From NCBI GenBank assembly GCA_003131665.1, contig PKWA01000121.1, positions 221 to 9,311 on the forward strand: a DNA stretch of 9,091 nucleotides, given 5' to 3'. Below, one piece after another: positions 6,119-9,091 of the stretch; positions within the stretch are counted from its first letter, which is position 1; each line of letters opens with the position of its first letter. Position numbers and translations under genes: made by a program. Under the pieces are notes generated by a model that had not been told where the DNA came from, made no database searches, and saw nothing but the letters and a program-made list of their open reading frames with translations. The stretch is from Acidimicrobiaceae bacterium (GTDB lineage Bacteria; Actinomycetota; Acidimicrobiia; Acidimicrobiales; RAAP-2).

Positions 6119-7468
6119 TGCCACGATGGAGGGGTGCCAACTCCTCAAAGTGTCGCTCGCCACGCCCGCTCACCGCGTCAGCGGTCCTCTCGCACCCCGG
6201 TACGCGCCTGGGCGCTGGCCGAGTGGGCGCTGGTGCCGCTGCGACTCTTTCTCGGCGCGACGTTCATTTACGCCGGACTGCAAAAACTAGCCAATCCCAA
6301 CTTCTTCAACTCCAAGAGTCCGATTTCCATCCACTCTCAGTTGGTCGACGCCGCCCACACCAGTCCCATTCACTTTCTTCTCAGCCACTTAGAAAAGGGC
6401 GCCACGATCGTGGGACTGTTGATCGCCTTGGGTGAACTCGCGGTGGGGATCGGGACGTTGTTAGGTCTCTGGACGCGCATCGCGGCCATCGGGGGACTGC
6501 TGTTGTCACTCAGCCTCTTTTTGACGGTGAGTTATCACACGTCGCCGTACTTCACCGGCGCGGACATCGTCTTCTTCTTCGCGTGGATGCCCTTCATCGT
6601 CGCGGGCGGCGGTACTCGACTCTCCCTCGACGGCGTGATCGCGGGCCGTGTCGCACAAGAAAAGGGTGAGCCCTCGCCCGAACTCGTGCCGATTCCCTTC
6701 GCGACCGTGCAACGCCTCTGTGGAAACTATTCGCGCGGCAAGTGCAAGGCGCGCTCTGGACTGGCCTGTGACGCGGGCTTTTGTCCGGTGTTGCTCGGTG
6801 AGAAGGCGCCCATCGCGACGCCCGTCGTGATCGGCTCGGTGGACCGGCGAACCATGGTGCTAGGTGGCGCGGCCGCCGTCGCGGTCGGGGCGGCGGTGTT
6901 ACTCGTGGGCGGCGCCGACGCCGCCGTCGGAAGGTTGGTGAATGGGGCGCCCGCGCCGAAAGATCAGACCAAGCAACTCACCCCGGTCGCCAGTGCCACG
7001 ACCACACCGACCACGACGCCGACTCGAACGACGAGGCCCACCACGAAGACAACGACCACGAAACCGACTGGAACGACGACGCCCACGACAAAGACAACGA
7101 CTACGAAACCAACCCCCACGACAGCGCCCACCACGACCAGCACGACCGCGCCCGCCACCCAAGGTACGTTGCTCGGTGCCGCGAGCGAGGTGCCGGTGAA
7201 CCAAGCCGCGAGTTTCAACATTCCCTCGAACGGTGACCCCGGGATCGTGATCCACACCGTCACCGGTGAGTTCGTTGGCTACGACGCGGTCTGTCCGCAC
7301 GCCGGCTGCACGGTCCTCTACTCGACCACGAGCAAGATCATGGTGTGTCCCTGTCACGGCTCGCAGTTCCAAGTCGCCAACGGCCAGGTCATCGTAGGTC
7401 CGGCGCCCCACGGACTAACCAAGCTCAATATCGTCGAAAGTGCTAACGGCAACCTGTATTTGCAATAA
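6107..7468 (+). CDS. DoxX-type membrane domain fused to a Rieske [2Fe-2S] domain
   Basis: One uninterrupted 453-residue frame. Residues 1-35 are basic. A DoxX-like four-helix bundle covers about 36-170 (L-F-L-G-A-T-F-I-Y-A-G-L-Q-K-L typical of the family at 47-61). A cysteine-rich loop follows (Cys205, 213, 221, 226). Then comes D-R-R-T-M-V-L-G at 246-253 and helix 5 (about 251-269), a Thr/Pro linker (297-351) and a Rieske domain. In the Rieske domain, C-P-H-A-G-C (396-401) and C-P-C-H-G-S (414-419) supply ligands Cys396, His398, Cys414 and His417, with a Cys401-Cys416 disulfide, and G-P-A-P-H-G-L ends it. Predicted topology is N-in with the Rieske domain outside. DoxX proteins are linked to quinone or thiol redox partners, so quinone-linked electron transfer is inferred. 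The start is uncertain: ATG 6107, TTG 6104, or GTG 6134 (preceded by GGAGG at 1 base). Confidence 0.88.
   Translation: MNSLCHDGGVPTPQSVARHARSPRQRSSRTPVRAWALAEWALVPLRLFLGATFIYAGLQKLANPNFFNSKSPISIHSQLVDAAHTSPIHFLLSHLEKGATIVGLLIALGELAVGIGTLLGLWTRIAAIGGLLLSLSLFLTVSYHTSPYFTGADIVFFFAWMPFIVAGGGTRLSLDGVIAGRVAQEKGEPSPELVPIPFATVQRLCGNYSRGKCKARSGLACDAGFCPVLLGEKAPIATPVVIGSVDRRTMVLGGAAAVAVGAAVLLVGGADAAVGRLVNGAPAPKDQTKQLTPVASATTTPTTTPTRTTRPTTKTTTTKPTGTTTPTTKTTTTKPTPTTAPTTTSTTAPATQGTLLGAASEVPVNQAASFNIPSNGDPGIVIHTVTGEFVGYDAVCPHAGCTVLYSTTSKIMVCPCHGSQFQVANGQVIVGPAPHGLTKLNIVESANGNLYLQ
7037..7126 (+). repeat. Two 45-base tandem repeats encoding the Thr-rich linker
   Basis: Two adjacent imperfect copies (7037-7081 and 7082-7126) encode P-T-T-K-T-T-T-T-K-P-T-G/P-T-T-T/A. 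They form the core of the linker between helix 5 and the Rieske domain and keep frame, so copy number change would alter only linker length. Confidence 0.75.
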
Positions 7469-7469
7469 G

Positions 7470-7490
7470 CAATTAGCCTTCCGGCAATTG
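7470..7490 (+). terminator. Stem-loop just after the DoxX-Rieske stop codon
   Basis: CAATTAGCC (7470-7478), loop TTCC, then GGCAATTG (7483-7490) form an 8-pair stem with one bulged A, starting 2 bases after the TAA. No run of T follows; the next bases are GGGGCCC. It may protect the 3' end or act as a weak or atypical terminator between this gene and the next. Confidence 0.4.
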
Positions 7491-7497
7491 GGGCCCA

Positions 7498-7535
7498 TTG
7501 GAGCGCTGGCGACTTGCGGACCTAGAGTCAGTGTT
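7498..7535 (+). promoter_or_regulatory. Possible promoter of a leaderless transcript
   Basis: TAGAGT at 7523-7528 matches the -10 consensus at 4 of 6 bases and ends 7 bases before the ATG at 7536, so transcription would begin at about the start codon. TTGGAG at 7498-7503 is a poor -35 with a 19-base spacer. No ribosome site precedes the ATG, which fits a leaderless mRNA. Confidence 0.35.
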
Positions 7536-8294
7536 ATGAACGCCGACGAACTCTCCACGCTGACCGCCGATCCCATTCAGACCCTCGGCATGAGTTTTTA
7601 TTTCGATCCGCTGACCGGCGAACGGGGCAAGGAGCACGGGCTCAACATCTTCGAGTTCTACGGGCTCGGACGGGCCGGCACGTTGGGTGACGTCGACACC
7701 GACGCGGTGGTGGAGGCCTTCACCTTCTTCAATCGTCCGACGATCGATTTTCTTTGGACGAAGGCGAAGACCAAGGCCGACCCCGTCGCCATTGCCGCCG
7801 ACTACGTGCAGGCGGCCTACGCCTTCGCCGATCGGACCTTCGGGGGCATCGACGTCGCGGTGCTCGCCAAATTCGCCAGTGCCGCGCGCAAGGTCGCTGA
7901 CGCGTCGCCCCTCGGTGAGAGCCCGCTGGTGGACGGTTACAAGAAGTTCCCGGCTCCCGCGAATCCGGTGCACGCGGCCTATCTCGGCACCATCTTGCTT
8001 CGCGAACTGCGCGGCGGCGTGCACATCCACGCCATTAATGAGGCCGGACTCGACTCTGTGGACGCGTGCTACCTCCAGGATCCGAGCGTCTTTACGATGC
8101 ACGGTTACAAAGAAGAGGATGCGCCAAAGATGAGCGAAGAGCTCGAGAACAAGAAACGCCACGCCGAGGAGCTGACCGACGCCGCGATGGAGAAGTGCTT
8201 TGACGTGCTGAGTGACGCCGAGCGCGACGCCCTCGCTACGGGCACGCGCGCGATGTTCGAGGCGCTCAAAACACCGGTCGCCGTCACGCAATAG
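7536..8294 (+). CDS. SCO6745-like family protein, function unknown
   Basis: A 252-residue soluble protein with the pattern I associate with the SCO6745 family of actinobacteria. Residues 39-53 (F-E-F-Y-G-L-G-R-A-G-T-L-G-D-V) form the conserved N-terminal helix and turn, followed by A-F-T-F-F at 61-65. R-E-L-R-G-G-V-H-I-H-A at 156-166 and E-A-G-L-D at 169-173 come next. The C-terminal A-E-E-L-T-D-A-A-M region ending in A-E-R-D-A-L resembles a winged-helix-like segment. Some members are annotated as MarR-like helix-turn-helix folds, but DNA binding is not shown here and biochemical function is unknown. ATG 7536 is chosen over upstream in-frame codons because those lie in the stem-loop and end of the previous gene. 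It is followed after 4 bases by a membrane protein gene. Confidence 0.7.
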   Translation: MNADELSTLTADPIQTLGMSFYFDPLTGERGKEHGLNIFEFYGLGRAGTLGDVDTDAVVEAFTFFNRPTIDFLWTKAKTKADPVAIAADYVQAAYAFADRTFGGIDVAVLAKFASAARKVADASPLGESPLVDGYKKFPAPANPVHAAYLGTILLRELRGGVHIHAINEAGLDSVDACYLQDPSVFTMHGYKEEDAPKMSEELENKKRHAEELTDAAMEKCFDVLSDAERDALATGTRAMFEALKTPVAVTQ

Positions 8295-8298
8295 TCTC

Positions 8299-8769
8299 GT
8301 GGCCCGTCGATTCGCGCTGCGCACGACGCGCGACCGATTGCTGACCGCCCTGGTTGTCGGAGCCTTCGCGGAGATTCTTTGGACGATCTACCTCGGGTGG
8401 CGACTGCCGCGCCACTACGTCGCGCATCACTGGGATCTGGCCTGGGTGGGGCTCGACGTGGCGGAGATCTTGATGTTGCTCGGGGCAGCCTGGGCCGCGT
8501 GGCGTCGAAGGGCGGTGCTCATTCTCTTCGCCGTCGCCTCCGCGACGCTGCTGTTGCTCGACGCGTGGTTTGACGTCACGACCGCCGGGCACGGTGACTT
8601 CCTCGAGAGCGTGTTGGTGTCGCTCTTCGTGGAAGTGCCCTCGGCGCTGGTGTTGCTGTGGATAGCGCGGCGCGCGGCGCGCCGTCTGTTCATGACTAAC
8701 TTCTACGACGACGAACTGGGATCGTTACCGGTGCGAAAGGTGCCCTTGACGCCACGTCGTGACGTCTAG
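8299..8769 (+). CDS. Conserved actinobacterial-type membrane protein with four helices
   Basis: A 156-residue protein with four predicted membrane helices at about 14-32, 47-68, 71-90 and 102-123, a basic start (M-A-R-R-F-A-L-R) and a basic tail. The loop Y-V-A-H-H-W-D-L-A-W-V-G-L-D (40-53) and the end of helix 3, L-L-D-A-W-F-D-V-T-T (86-95), look like conserved pieces of an uncharacterised family I recall from actinobacteria. The aromatic and acidic residues there are the obvious functional candidates. GTG 8299 begins 4 bases after the stop of the SCO6745-like gene, indicating one operon. A longer in-frame version would run back through that gene and is not credible. I can assign no function. 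The stop codon lies in the CTAG shared with ogt. Confidence 0.8.
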   Translation: MARRFALRTTRDRLLTALVVGAFAEILWTIYLGWRLPRHYVAHHWDLAWVGLDVAEILMLLGAAWAAWRRRAVLILFAVASATLLLLDAWFDVTTAGHGDFLESVLVSLFVEVPSALVLLWIARRAARRLFMTNFYDDELGSLPVRKVPLTPRRDV

Positions 8770-9091
8770 AAGTGGACGCCTTCGAGATCAAGCAGATAGC
8801 GCTTGACTTCGTCGCCGCCGCCGTAACCGCCGAGGCCGGTCGTGGAGACCACGCGGTGACAGGGAACGATGACCGGCCAGGGGTTCGCGTGATTCGCATT
8901 ACCGACGGCGCGAGACGCCCTCGGGTGATCGACGCTCTGGGCGACCTCGCCGTACGTGCGTACCTGTCCGTAGGGAATGTTCTCTAATGCGTTCCAGACG
9001 TCACGTTGAAACTCCGTCGCCTCGACCTCGGCGAGCGGCACGTCGAAGTCTCGTCGGGTGCCCTTGAAGTACTCCTCGAGTTGCGTCGTGG
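8766..9091 (-). CDS. ogt: Methylated-DNA--protein-cysteine S-methyltransferase, 5' end cut by window edge
   Basis: A suicide DNA repair protein that moves an alkyl group from O6-alkylguanine to its own cysteine. 107 codons are visible. The frame runs off the right edge, with L-E-E-Y-F-K-G-T-R-R-D-F-D just inside it, which matches the domain preceding the catalytic part in this family; the GTG at 9041 is therefore an internal valine, not the start. The catalytic domain shows F-Q-R-D-V-W, I-P-Y-G-Q-V-R-T-Y-G, the arginine-finger helix R-A-S-R-A-V-G-N-A and the active-site P-C-H-R-V, then G-L-G-G-Y-G-G-G in place of the more common G-x-L-x-G-Y-x-G-G. The protein ends shortly after L-L-D-L-E-G, as expected. 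It converges on the membrane protein gene with a 4-base overlap. Confidence 0.95.
   Translation of the reverse strand, partial: TTQLEEYFKGTRRDFDVPLAEVEATEFQRDVWNALENIPYGQVRTYGEVAQSVDHPRASRAVGNANHANPWPVIVPCHRVVSTTGLGGYGGGDEVKRYLLDLEGVHF

Noticed and set aside
6134..6136. GTG 6134 as start of the DoxX-Rieske gene
   Set aside because: GGAGG lies only about 1 base upstream, too close for normal initiation, so ATG 6107 was kept, with low certainty.
6964..7263. A hydrophobic Val/Gly-rich minus-strand frame that could pass for a membrane protein
   Set aside because: It is the complement of the Thr/Pro linker: threonine ACC/ACG codons read backwards give valine and glycine codons.
7473..8324. A 283-codon open frame on the minus strand opposite the SCO6745-like gene
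   Set aside because: It mirrors the high-GC codon pattern of the plus-strand gene, shows no domain, has a very Arg/Gly/Val/His-rich composition and no ribosome site.
9039..9041. GTG at 9041 as the start of ogt
   Set aside because: The frame continues upstream to the window edge with residues typical of the family (L-E-E-Y-F and R-R-D-F-D), so this codon is internal.

Overview
The window looks like chromosomal DNA from a high-GC actinobacterium, perhaps Acidimicrobiia or a relative. The reasons are frequent GTG starts, very short gaps and overlaps between genes, a lipoprotein-type cytochrome oxidase subunit II, a SCO6745-like protein, a crotonase that resembles actinobacterial EchA proteins, and an actinobacterial-style 4-helix membrane protein. 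This placement is inference from protein character; no rRNA, tRNA, mobile element or CRISPR array was seen. No intergenic stretch exceeds about 100 bases.

Left end, minus strand (1-2623): a run reading tatA, a metallo-beta-lactamase-fold hydrolase related to alkylsulfatases, ctaC (oxidase subunit II) and ctaD (oxidase subunit I, cut by the window edge). tatA and the hydrolase are 6 bases apart, and ctaC and ctaD overlap by one base, so each pair is probably translated together. An 83-base gap separates the two pairs. Divergent from tatA is azlC-azlD (2725-3701), a two-subunit branched-chain amino acid exporter with an ATGA overlap. It converges on a crotonase-family gene (3727-4491).

Middle (4576-6051): a truncated glycoside hydrolase family 1-like protein that has lost almost every catalytic residue runs tail to tail with a DedA-family membrane protein, and their 3' ends overlap by 21 bases.

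Right part, plus strand (6107-8769): a five-helix fusion protein joins a DoxX-type membrane domain, a cytoplasmic cysteine cluster, an internal twin-arginine motif before helix 5, a Thr/Pro linker and a complete Rieske [2Fe-2S] domain. It is followed by a stem-loop, a probably leaderless SCO6745-like gene and a 4-helix membrane protein. The last plus-strand gene shares a CTAG with the convergent, edge-truncated O6-alkylguanine-DNA alkyltransferase gene.

Together the window carries several parts of an aerobic respiratory and redox envelope: an aa3-type oxidase, a Tat component, and an iron-sulfur membrane protein whose layout predicts it needs Tat. The most notable items are the DoxX-Rieske fusion with its predicted dual Sec/Tat insertion and the GH1-derived pseudoenzyme. 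I found no complete new defence or mobile system.
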